Source of the DNA: DASXUC01 sp036004445 | Lineage (GTDB): Bacteria; Sysuimicrobiota; Sysuimicrobiia; Sysuimicrobiales; Kaftiobacteriaceae | Length of the DNA: 64,000 nucleotides | Reading direction: 5' to 3' | Assembly: GCA_036004445.1 (NCBI GenBank) | Contig: DASYRL010000012.1 | Coordinates: forward strand, 32,704-96,703 | In this document: positions 8,170 through 15,892 of the stretch, piece by piece | How positions within the stretch are numbered: the stretch's first letter is position 1 | Layout: every line of letters begins with the position of its first letter | Notes under the pieces: model-generated | The model's input: the letters and a program-made list of their open reading frames with translations, nothing else | Told to the model about the DNA's origin: nothing | Database searches by the model: none | Made by a program: the position numbers and the translations under genes

Positions 8170-8640
8170 ATGAGGCGAGTGCTCGCAGTCGTCCTGTGTG
8201 CCCTCTTGATCATGATCGCCACGGCCGTGAGTGGTCAGGGACGCATCGACCCCAACGGTCGGCCGACCGCGTACGATCCGGAAGGGCAGCAGTCGTTGTG
8301 GATCTGGTTCGACGGCGACGTCTGGCGCGTCCGCGCGACGACCCAGAAGACCCGGCATGTCTTCAACGGGTGGGTGCAGTTCCAGCGCGGGCTGCTGGCG
8401 CTCGGGAAGGATGACATCGAAGGCAACGTCGACATCGTCTCCCGCTTTGGCGACCGCGTCGGCTTCCATCTCGTCGCCGCGGGCGACGTGGACGGATTCA
8501 ACCTGCGCACCGCGCGGGGGACGCCGGTGACGTTCTATGTCGAGATCGACGGGCGCACCGGAGGCAAAGCGCTGGAGAAGATCTTCGTCGGGCGGCGGAA
8601 CCGGAATCCCAGCGGCAACCCGTTCACGCTGTACCCGTAG
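8170..8640 (+). CDS. Exported protein of unknown function
   Basis: A 156-residue protein. ATG 8170 is chosen because GAGGTGAA precedes it and it opens a clear signal peptide (MRRVLAVVLCALLIMIATAV, then SGQG, likely cleaved after SGQ). The mature part of about 130 residues is rich in charged and aromatic residues with alternating hydrophobic stretches that suggest beta structure (QQSLWIWFDGDVWRVRAT, GFHLVAAGDVDGFNL). I do not recognise a family. It lies alone between the tRNA pair and folD; a GC-rich hairpin follows its stop. Confidence 0.7.
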   Translation: MRRVLAVVLCALLIMIATAVSGQGRIDPNGRPTAYDPEGQQSLWIWFDGDVWRVRATTQKTRHVFNGWVQFQRGLLALGKDDIEGNVDIVSRFGDRVGFHLVAAGDVDGFNLRTARGTPVTFYVEIDGRTGGKALEKIFVGRRNRNPSGNPFTLYP

Positions 8641-8665
8641 TCTGAATCGCGGTTTCCTCTCAGCT

Positions 8666-8694
8666 GGCCCGGTACGCCGCCGGCGTGCCGGGCC
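8666..8694. terminator. GC-rich hairpin after the exported protein gene
   Basis: GGCCCGGTACGCCG (8666-8679) and CGGCGTGCCGGGCC (8681-8694) pair along 14 bases with one T.G wobble. It is followed by TATTATTG rather than a pure T tract, so it is a plausible but atypical terminator just upstream of folD. Confidence 0.5.
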
Positions 8695-8707
8695 TATTAT
8701 TGAATTG

Positions 8708-9574
8708 ATGACGGCGCACATCCTCGACGGACGGGCGGTCGCGGCGCAGGTCGAAGCCGAGGTGGCGGCACAGGTGCGCGTGGTGACCGAGCAGGCCGGC
8801 ACCTCGCCCGGACTGGCGGCCATCCTCGTTGGCGATGATGCCGCGTCGGCGCTCTACGTCCGGCGGAAGGGGGAAGCCGCGGGGCGCACCGGGATTCGTT
8901 CCGAAACCTACCAGCTCCCCGCCGAGACGGCCGAACAGGACGTCCTCAGCCTCATCGATGAGCTCAATGCCCGGCCGGACATTCACGGCATCCTCCCGCA
9001 GCAGCCGATGCCCCCGCAGATCAATCCCGACCACGTGTTTGCGCGCCTGGATCCCCGCAAGGACGTGGACGGTCTGAGCCCCGCCAACCTCGCCGCGCTC
9101 CTCGCCGGGCGGCCCGACCTCGTGCCCTGCACGCCCTCGGGGATCATGGTGCTGCTGGCTCACGCCGGGGTCGATCCCGCGGGGCTGGACGCCGTGGTGA
9201 TCGGCCGCAGTCTGATCGTCGGCCGTCCGATCGCCTTGCTGCTGCTGCAAGCGAACGCGACCGTCACATGGTGCCACACGCGCACTCGCGAACTGGCCTC
9301 ACACACGCGTCGGGCGGACATCCTGATCGCGGCCGCGGGCCGGCCCGGGCTGGTCACGGGCGAGATGGTCAAACCCGGAGCCGTCGTGATTGACGTCGGG
9401 ATCACCCGCGTCAACGGCAAGTTGAGAGGCGACGTTGACTACGCCTCCGCCGCCGCCGTCGCGGGATGGATTACCCCCGTCCCCGGCGGCGTCGGGCCAA
9501 TGACCATCGCAATGCTGCTTCGAAATACCGTCCAGGCTGCCGCTGGGCTCCTGCGAGTCCCTCGAACCATCTAG
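8708..9574 (+). CDS. folD: Bifunctional methylenetetrahydrofolate dehydrogenase/cyclohydrolase
   Basis: A 288-residue FolD, the cytoplasmic enzyme that interconverts 5,10-methylene-, methenyl- and 10-formyl-tetrahydrofolate with NADP. The catalytic Tyr-x3-Lys is YVRRK and the nucleotide-binding motif is GRSLIVGRP; the C-terminal signature is VPGGVGPMT. The usual GILVQLPLP segment reads GILPQQPMP, an unusual substitution beside the folate pocket, but the Gln and prolines of the motif are largely kept. ATG 8708 starts the recognisable family N-terminus. folC follows after 66 bases, consistent with a folate unit. Confidence 0.95.
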   Translation: MTAHILDGRAVAAQVEAEVAAQVRVVTEQAGTSPGLAAILVGDDAASALYVRRKGEAAGRTGIRSETYQLPAETAEQDVLSLIDELNARPDIHGILPQQPMPPQINPDHVFARLDPRKDVDGLSPANLAALLAGRPDLVPCTPSGIMVLLAHAGVDPAGLDAVVIGRSLIVGRPIALLLLQANATVTWCHTRTRELASHTRRADILIAAAGRPGLVTGEMVKPGAVVIDVGITRVNGKLRGDVDYASAAAVAGWITPVPGGVGPMTIAMLLRNTVQAAAGLLRVPRTI

Positions 9575-9597
9575 ACTTTTGAATATGTGGATCGGTG

Positions 9598-9640
9598 TCC
9601 CAACGGTTCCCTGTTCCCGGTTCCCCGCTCCCGGTCTTCC
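9598..9640. repeat. Short-word repeat (GGTTCCC-like) before folC
   Basis: The segment contains GGTTCCCTGTTCCCGGTTCC and further CCCGCTCCCGGT words, a degenerate 7-8 base tandem repeat that ends directly at the folC start codon. There is no clear ribosome binding site within it. Confidence 0.5.
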
Positions 9641-10978
9641 ATGACGTACGACGACGCGCTGGCGTTCATCAACGGCCTGCTCGACCGCGGCAACGCGCCG
9701 CCCATCGGCTACGAAGAGCGGCGGCTCCGGCGGATGGAGGACCTGCTCGCCCGCCTGGGCGACCCACATCGCCGCCTGCGCACGGTGCTGGTCGCGGGGA
9801 CCAAAGGCAAAGGCTCGACCGCCATCATGCTCTCCTCGATCCTGGAAGCCACCGGGCGCAGGGTGGGACTGTACACCAAGCCGCACCTGGTCGACTACCG
9901 CGAGCGGATCCGGATCAACGGCGCGCTGATCTCCCCCACGGCACTGGCCGACGGGGTTGCGCGCGTCCGGCCTCACGTTGAGGCCATGCGGTCGGGGCCG
10001 TTCGGGCGCCCCACCTATTTTGAAGTGGCCGTGGCACTGGCCATGGAGTACTTCGTTCGGAAGGCGGTCGATCTCGCGGTGATGGAGGTAGGGCTCGGCG
10101 GGCGGCTGGATGCGACCAACGTGGCGGAGCCGATCCTGTCGATTCTCACCCCGGTCAGTTTTGATCACATGGAGGTCCTCGGCGAGACGCTGGCGTCGAT
10201 CACGCGGGAGAAGGCGGGAATCATCCGCCCGCACGGCATGGTCGTCAGCGCCCCGCAGGCGCCCGAGGCACTGGCGGAAATTATCGGCGTGTGTAACGCG
10301 CAGGACGCAACGCTGATCGTCGCCGACGAGATCATGCAGTGGAGGCTGCTGCACACCAGGGTCCACGATCAGACGTTCCGGCTGCGCAGTCCCTCGCGCG
10401 ACTACGGCACGCTGACGCTGCCGCTGGTCGGAACGCATCAGCTGGAGAATGCGGCGACCGCGGTTGCCGCCGCTGAGGCACTATCCCGTCGCGGGGTCTC
10501 ATGCTCGGAGGAGGCGGTGCGGGTCGGATTAGCCGCCCTCCGTTGGCCCGCCAGAGTCGAAGTGATCCGGGAGCGTCCGGCCGTGGTGCTCGACGTCGCG
10601 CACAACCCCGCATCGATCGCGGCCCTGCGCCACACGCTGGAGGCGCTGTTCCCCCGGCGGCGGTTCATCCTGGTCTTCGGCATGGTGGCCACGCACGATC
10701 ACCGCGCGTCGACCAGCCTGATCGCCCCGCTGGCGGACACCGTCATCGCCACCACTCCCCAGCACGTCCGTCCGCTGCCGGCGGCCGCGCTGGCCGAAGA
10801 AGCGGCCCGCTACGCGCCCGCTGTGGAAGTCATCCCCGACCGTTTCGCCGCAGTCGATCGTGCGCTGGCGCTCGCGGGCTCGGACGACGTCGTCGTGATC
10901 ACCGGGTCCTTTTTCCTCGTGGGAGACGTGAGGGAACATCTGATAAGCAAGGTCGGGATAAGAGGGATAATGGGATAA
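9641..10978 (+). CDS. folC: Dihydrofolate synthase/folylpolyglutamate synthase
   Basis: A 445-residue Mur-ligase-family enzyme that adds glutamate to dihydropteroate or folates with ATP. The ATP loop is GTKGKGST. The family signature around SFDHMEVLGETLASITREKA supplies metal and substrate ligands, and LDVAHNPAS is the conserved C-terminal domain motif. ATG 9641 is preceded by a short-word repeat rather than a visible Shine-Dalgarno. The last codons (SKVGIRGIMG) are encoded by a GGGATAA repeat, and the TAA stop overlaps the ATG of the next gene by one base (TAATG), indicating translational coupling with lysyl-tRNA synthetase. Confidence 0.93.
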   Translation: MTYDDALAFINGLLDRGNAPPIGYEERRLRRMEDLLARLGDPHRRLRTVLVAGTKGKGSTAIMLSSILEATGRRVGLYTKPHLVDYRERIRINGALISPTALADGVARVRPHVEAMRSGPFGRPTYFEVAVALAMEYFVRKAVDLAVMEVGLGGRLDATNVAEPILSILTPVSFDHMEVLGETLASITREKAGIIRPHGMVVSAPQAPEALAEIIGVCNAQDATLIVADEIMQWRLLHTRVHDQTFRLRSPSRDYGTLTLPLVGTHQLENAATAVAAAEALSRRGVSCSEEAVRVGLAALRWPARVEVIRERPAVVLDVAHNPASIAALRHTLEALFPRRRFILVFGMVATHDHRASTSLIAPLADTVIATTPQHVRPLPAAALAEEAARYAPAVEVIPDRFAAVDRALALAGSDDVVVITGSFFLVGDVREHLISKVGIRGIMG

Positions 10979-10980
10979 TG
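10941..10980. repeat. GGGATAA short-word repeat spanning the folC stop and lysS start
   Basis: Words GATAAGCAA, GGGATAAGA, GGGATAAT and GGGATAAT follow one another. They encode the folC C-terminus and form the overlapping stop/start. Confidence 0.6.
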
Positions 10981-12579
10981 TGGGTTGACGTCATCGTCGA
11001 AGACATCCTGGCCTCGCGCCCGTCCGATCGCTACGTCATCAACGACGCGAAGAGCCCGTCCGGCCCGATTCACGTCGGCTCCCTGCGCGGGGTAGTGCTG
11101 CACGACTGTGTTCTGCGCGGCCTGCGGGATCGGGGACGGGACGCCGTGTTCCTCTACGGGTTCGACGACTATGATCCGTTTGACTCGCGTCCCCAGGTCG
11201 TGCCCGAAGAGTTCGATCGCTATCTGGGCGTCCCGCTGTCGGAGCTCCCGTCCCCTGCCGGCGACGGCCGCAGCTACGCACAACACTACGGGCAGAGCTT
11301 CGCCGACGTGTGGCGGAAGGTCGGCGCCGATCCCCAGATCTACTGGACGAGCGAGATGTACAAGTCCGGACGCTTCAACGACGCGATCCGCCTCGCCCTC
11401 GACCGTGCCGAGGACCTGATCCGCATCGACCGGGAGATCAGCGGGAGCCAGAAGGCCGAACGCCACCCGATCCAGCCGCTGTGCGAGGCGTGCGGACGGA
11501 TCGGAACCACCGTCGTGACCGGATGGGACGGGACTCGCGTCTCCTATGAGTGCCGGCCGGATAAGGTGGCGTGGGCCCGCGGTTGCGGCCACCGCGGGGA
11601 GCGGTCGCCCTTCGACGGCGGCAGCAAGCTTCAGTACAAGGCCGAATGGGCCGCGAAGTGGCGGATTCTTCAGGTTTCGATTGAAGGTGCGGGAAAGGAC
11701 CACATGACCAAGGGCGGGAGCCACGACGTGGCCAGCGGCATGGTCGAGCGCGTGTTTGCGTATCCGACCCCGTATCCGATTCCGTACGAGTGGTTCCTCG
11801 TCGGCGGGCGTAAGATGAGCACGAGCAAAGGGTTGGGCGTACCGGCGGCCGAGCTGACGGCGATCCTGCGCGCGGACCTGGCGCGTTTTCTGATGGTGCG
11901 GCCGCACTACCGGCAGCAGATCAACTTCGATCCGGGCGGCGAGACGATCCCGACGCTGTACGACGACTACGATCGCGCCGCCGCGGCATACTTCGGAACG
12001 GCTGAGGCGTCGTCGCCCGCGGAGGCCGATACCATCCGGGACTACGCGCGGACGTTCTTCTTCTCCCGCATTGGGGGGGAGCAGCCGCGCTGCCACCGGA
12101 TCCGCTTCTCGAAGGTGGCCTACCTGATCCAGATGCCAAAGGTTGACCTCCGCGAGGCCGCCGCCGACGACAAGGGCGCGCCGCTGCTGCCTGCGGATGT
12201 GAACGAGCTTGAGACCCGGGCCGCCGATGCCCGGCGCTGGCTGAAAACGTACGCGCCGGAGTCCTATCGCTTCGACGTCCAGGCGACCCTCCCGCCGGTG
12301 GCGCTGTCAGCCCGCCAGCGCGACTTCCTCGCGCGGCTGGCTCCGCTGATTGCCGACGGCGCGGCCGGCGGGGAGGTCCTGCAGGCCGCGATTCATACCC
12401 TGAAGAGCGAGATGGGCGTGCCGGCGAAGGAAGCGTTCAGCGCGATCTACCTCGCGGTCCTCGGCAAAGACTCCGGTCCGCAGGCGGGATGGCTGCTGGC
12501 GTCGCTGGACCGCGGGTTTGTCCTGACACGCCTGCGCGAAGCCGCCGGCTCAGGCCAGGCCCCGGGCCCCAGGCCCTAG
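10978..12579 (+). CDS. lysK: Class I lysyl-tRNA synthetase
   Basis: A 533-residue class I LysRS, the archaeal-type enzyme that charges tRNA-Lys, unrelated to the common bacterial class II LysS. It has the HIGH-equivalent SGPIHVGSLRG, the KMSKS motif KMSTSKG, and a cysteine cluster (CEACGRIG and CGH) that may bind zinc. Class I LysRS is found in most archaea and in scattered bacteria such as spirochaetes and some alpha-proteobacteria. ATG 10978 overlaps the folC stop. The C-terminal tail (GSGQAPGPRP) is low-complexity. No class II LysRS gene is present in this window. Confidence 0.95.
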   Translation: MWVDVIVEDILASRPSDRYVINDAKSPSGPIHVGSLRGVVLHDCVLRGLRDRGRDAVFLYGFDDYDPFDSRPQVVPEEFDRYLGVPLSELPSPAGDGRSYAQHYGQSFADVWRKVGADPQIYWTSEMYKSGRFNDAIRLALDRAEDLIRIDREISGSQKAERHPIQPLCEACGRIGTTVVTGWDGTRVSYECRPDKVAWARGCGHRGERSPFDGGSKLQYKAEWAAKWRILQVSIEGAGKDHMTKGGSHDVASGMVERVFAYPTPYPIPYEWFLVGGRKMSTSKGLGVPAAELTAILRADLARFLMVRPHYRQQINFDPGGETIPTLYDDYDRAAAAYFGTAEASSPAEADTIRDYARTFFFSRIGGEQPRCHRIRFSKVAYLIQMPKVDLREAAADDKGAPLLPADVNELETRAADARRWLKTYAPESYRFDVQATLPPVALSARQRDFLARLAPLIADGAAGGEVLQAAIHTLKSEMGVPAKEAFSAIYLAVLGKDSGPQAGWLLASLDRGFVLTRLREAAGSGQAPGPRP

Positions 12580-12585
12580 GCTGCC

Positions 12586-13539
12586 ATGTCGGACGAGGTC
12601 CTCGTCCTGGTCTTCACGCGCCTGGAGGATCGGCACCTGGAGCAGATCCAGGCGGTGGATCCTCGCGTGCGCGCCGTGCGCGCCGCCGACCCGGCACAGG
12701 CGCGCGAGCTGGCGCCGCAGGCCACGGTCATGGTCGGGTGGAGCATCCCCCCGGAGGTGCTGGCGCAGGCGCGGGCGCTGCGGTGGGTGCACTCCAGCGG
12801 CGCCGGTGTGGAGCGGCTCCTGGTCCCGCCGATCATCGACGGCGACGTGATCGTGACCGACAGCAGCGGCATCCACCGGGCCATGGTCGAACACGTCTAC
12901 GCGGTGATCCTGGCCTTCGCCCGGCGCCTGCACGTGGCCGTCCGGCTGCAGCTCGCCCGTCGCTGGGATCATGCGGCCGTCGCCGGCGACGAGCTGCGGG
13001 GCCGGACCCTGGGCATCCTCGGGTTGGGAGCGATCGGCCGCGACATCGCGCGCGCCGCGGCCGCGTTTGATCTCAATGTGATCGGGATCAAGCGCCACCC
13101 GGAACCGGTCGCCGGCGTGGCCCGCGTCCTGCCTCCGGAGGGACTGCACGAAGTCCTGCGGGAGGCCGACTACCTGCTGGTCGCGCTGCCGCTGACGGGC
13201 GCCACCCGCGGCCTGATCGGGGAAGCCGAGTTCGCCGCGATGAAGTCCTCGGCGATCTTTATCAACATCGGGCGGGGGGCGATCGTTGACGAGGCGGCGC
13301 TCATCGCGGCGCTGCGAGACGGGCGGATCGCCGGCGCCGGACTCGACGTGTTCATAGAGGAACCGCTGCCGACGGACAGCCCGTTCTATGAGATGGCAAA
13401 CGTCATCGTCACCCCGCACGTGGCGGGATCCACGCCGCGCTACTTCGACCGCGTCACGGCCCTGCTGATCGAGAACCTGCGGCGGTTCCTCAAACAGGAG
13501 CCTCTCCACAACGTCGTTGATAAGGAACTCGGCTACTGA
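12586..13539 (+). CDS. D-isomer-specific 2-hydroxyacid dehydrogenase
   Basis: A 317-residue NAD-dependent dehydrogenase, starting six bases after the lysyl-tRNA synthetase stop. The Rossmann motif is GLGAIG. The catalytic Arg lies in NIGRGAIVDE, the Glu in EEPLP and the His in TPHVAG. It belongs to the broad D-2-hydroxyacid dehydrogenase family (glycerate, phosphoglycerate, hydroxypyruvate or glyoxylate reduction); the exact substrate is not resolved. A second, more typical GyaR-like member lies at 35886-36869. It is likely co-transcribed with folC-lysK; a family B hairpin follows it. Confidence 0.88.
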   Translation: MSDEVLVLVFTRLEDRHLEQIQAVDPRVRAVRAADPAQARELAPQATVMVGWSIPPEVLAQARALRWVHSSGAGVERLLVPPIIDGDVIVTDSSGIHRAMVEHVYAVILAFARRLHVAVRLQLARRWDHAAVAGDELRGRTLGILGLGAIGRDIARAAAAFDLNVIGIKRHPEPVAGVARVLPPEGLHEVLREADYLLVALPLTGATRGLIGEAEFAAMKSSAIFINIGRGAIVDEAALIAALRDGRIAGAGLDVFIEEPLPTDSPFYEMANVIVTPHVAGSTPRYFDRVTALLIENLRRFLKQEPLHNVVDKELGY

Positions 13540-13549
13540 CGACGAAACG

Positions 13550-13628
13550 GTGACTTGTGACTCGTGACTGGTGACTCGCACTACGTAACCATGTCGATCG
13601 AGTCACGAGTCACGAATCACGAGTCACC
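13550..13628. repeat. Family B tandem/inverted repeat, copy 1
   Basis: The left arm (13550-13578) is four 7-base units: GTGACTT, GTGACTC, GTGACTG, GTGACTC. The right arm (13599-13628) is the complement: CGAGTCA, CGAGTCA, CGAATCA, CGAGTCA. The loop is about 20 bases. It lies between the hydroxyacid dehydrogenase and the EF-G2 gene, whose ribosome binding site GAGGAGG follows at once. Confidence 0.9.
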
Positions 13629-13643
13629 ACGAGGAGGCTGCGA

Positions 13644-15731
13644 GTGAAACCCTATCCCGCGGACCATATCAGAAATGTCGCTGTCGTCGGCCACGGCAGC
13701 ACCGGCAAAACCTCACTGGTCGAGGCGATGCTGTTCGTGGCCAAGGCGACCGACCGTCTGGGCAAAGTCGACGACGGCACGGCGGTCACCGATTTCGATC
13801 CCGAAGAGCAGCGCCGCAAGCACACCATCAATGCCGCCCTGGCCCCGCTGGAGTGGAGAGACTGTAAAGTCAACGTCATCGATGCCCCGGGCTATCCCGA
13901 TTTCGTCGGGGAGGTCGTCGGCGCGCTGCGCGTCGCCGACGGGGCCATCGTCGTCGTGGACGCGGTGGCGGGTGTGCAGGTCCAGACCGAGGTCGCGTGG
14001 GACTCTGCGGTCCACGGAGGGATCAGCCGGCTGGTGGTGGTGAACCGGTTGGACCGGGAGAACGCGAACTTCGAGACCGTCCTCGATTCGCTGCGGACCC
14101 GCTTCGGGAACAGCGTTGCCCCCCTGCAGATTCCGATCGGCGCGGAAGCGGCATTCACCGGGATCGTCGATCTGCTCGAGATGAAGGCGTACAGGTTCGC
14201 CGACGGGCAGGCAACCGCCGCGGAGATCCCGGCGGACCTGACCGGCCCTGCGCAGGCCGCACGCGAGCGGCTGATCGAAGCGGCCGCGGAGACCGACGAC
14301 GCGCTCGTTGAGAAGTACCTGGACACGGGTGAACTGACCCAAGAGGAACTGACGCGCGGGCTGCACGCGGGCGTGAAGGCCGGGACGCTGGTACCGGTCC
14401 TCTGCGCGGCGGCGACCAAGCTCGTCGGGATCACGCCCATCCTCGATGCGGTCATCGCGCTGCTGCCCAGTCCCGCCGAAGCCGCGGTGAAGGCCACCGA
14501 CACCGCCAAGCACGGGGAAGCGACGCTGACCCCCGACGGCGCGGGCCTGCTGGCCGCGCTGGTCTTCAAGACGGTCGCGGATCCCTACGTCGGGAAGCTG
14601 TCGTACTTCCGCGTGTACTCGGGCACCGTGAAGTCCGACTCGGCTGTCGTGAACGCCGCAAAGCAGAAGCCGGAGCGGATCGGGCAGGTCTACTTCGTGC
14701 GGGGCAAGCACCAGGAGCCCGCGGGCCAGGTTTCGGCGGGCGACATCGGCGCCGTCGCCAAACTGGGCGATACGTCGACCGGTGATACGCTCGCCGCGAA
14801 AGACCATCCGCTGGTCCTGCCGCCCGTCGAGTTTCCCAGTCCGGTCATCTCGATGGCCGTCGAGCCCAAGAGCAAGGGCGACGAGGACAAGATGGGTTCA
14901 TCGCTGCAGCGGCTGACCGAGGAGGATCCGACGTTCCATGTCCGCCGCGACGCCGAGCTCAAGCAGACCGTGATCTCCGGCATGGGCGAGTCCCACCTCG
15001 AAATCATGGCCGACCGCCTGCGGCGGAAGTTCGGCGTCGACGTGGCGCTGTCGGTGCCGAAGGTCCCGTACCGGGAGACGGTACGCGGCAAGGGCAAGGC
15101 GCAGGGCCGGTACGTGAAACAAACCGGCGGACGCGGGCAGTACGGCGTGTGCTTCGTGGAGGTCGAACCGCTGGCGCGGGGCGGTGGGTTCGAGTTCGTC
15201 GACAAGATCTTCGGGGCGGCGATTCCCAACCAGTTCATTCCCTCGGTGGAGAAAGGGGTCCGCAAGGCGCTGGAAGAGGGCGTGCTCTCCGGATCCCGCG
15301 TGGTGGACGTCCGGGTGATTCTCTACGACGGGAAGTACCATGACGTCGACAGCTCCGACATCGCCTTTCAAATCGCCGGCTCGATGGCCTTCCGGGAGGC
15401 CGCGACGGCGGCCGGGGTGGTGCTGCTGGAACCGATCGTGGAGCTGCGGGTGCGCGTTCCTGAAGACGAGATGGGTGACGTCATCGGCGAGCTCAATGCC
15501 AAGCGGGGGCGGATTCACGGAATGGAACCGCAGGGCAACGGCACCACAGTCGTCCACGCCCATGTCCCGCAGGCGGAAGTGCTGCGGTACGCGTCCGACC
15601 TGCGCTCATCGACAGGCGGCCGAGGGACGTTCGAGATGACGTTTTCCCACTATGAGGAGGTGCCGGCCCACATCGCCGATAAGATCGTCGCCAGCGCGAA
15701 GCAGCATAAGGCCGAGGCGGCCTCGCACTAG
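13644..15731 (+). CDS. EF-G-like translational GTPase (EF-G2/FusA2 type)
   Basis: A 695-residue five-domain EF-G homologue; GTG 13644 follows GAGGAGG. The P-loop is GHGSTGKT (16-23). The G4 motif reads NRLD in place of NKLD, and switch II reads DAPGYPDF, with Tyr where canonical EF-G has the catalytic His of DTPGH. Those changes mark the EF-G2 subfamily, some members of which bind GTP but lack ribosome-stimulated hydrolysis. Domains III-V are complete (AIPNQFIPSVEKG and others). The canonical fusA next to rpsG/tuf is not in this window, so this is probably a paralogue with an unclear or accessory role. Confidence 0.88.
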   Translation: MKPYPADHIRNVAVVGHGSTGKTSLVEAMLFVAKATDRLGKVDDGTAVTDFDPEEQRRKHTINAALAPLEWRDCKVNVIDAPGYPDFVGEVVGALRVADGAIVVVDAVAGVQVQTEVAWDSAVHGGISRLVVVNRLDRENANFETVLDSLRTRFGNSVAPLQIPIGAEAAFTGIVDLLEMKAYRFADGQATAAEIPADLTGPAQAARERLIEAAAETDDALVEKYLDTGELTQEELTRGLHAGVKAGTLVPVLCAAATKLVGITPILDAVIALLPSPAEAAVKATDTAKHGEATLTPDGAGLLAALVFKTVADPYVGKLSYFRVYSGTVKSDSAVVNAAKQKPERIGQVYFVRGKHQEPAGQVSAGDIGAVAKLGDTSTGDTLAAKDHPLVLPPVEFPSPVISMAVEPKSKGDEDKMGSSLQRLTEEDPTFHVRRDAELKQTVISGMGESHLEIMADRLRRKFGVDVALSVPKVPYRETVRGKGKAQGRYVKQTGGRGQYGVCFVEVEPLARGGGFEFVDKIFGAAIPNQFIPSVEKGVRKALEEGVLSGSRVVDVRVILYDGKYHDVDSSDIAFQIAGSMAFREAATAAGVVLLEPIVELRVRVPEDEMGDVIGELNAKRGRIHGMEPQGNGTTVVHAHVPQAEVLRYASDLRSSTGGRGTFEMTFSHYEEVPAHIADKIVASAKQHKAEAASH

Positions 15732-15842
15732 GCCCCAGGTCCTTCAGTCTGGCAGGGAATAATCGGCCCACATGGCTAGTTAGGGTACGGCAGGAGCGGT
15801 ACGCCCCGCGCCGAACTCATTCAGACCATAACGGTGTGCGGA

Positions 15843-15874
15843 GGGCCTTATCTCATCTGGAGATAGGGCCCTTT
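15843..15874 (+). promoter_or_regulatory. Attenuator-like hairpin just upstream of dnaG
   Basis: GGGCCTTATCTC (15843-15854) pairs with GAGATAGGGCCC (15860-15871) over 12 bases with one wobble and a five-base loop, then TTT. It sits about 20 bases before the dnaG ATG at 15893 and could be a weak terminator or attenuator lowering primase expression. Confidence 0.6.
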
Positions 15875-15892
15875 GCGGTGCTGTGCACGGTG

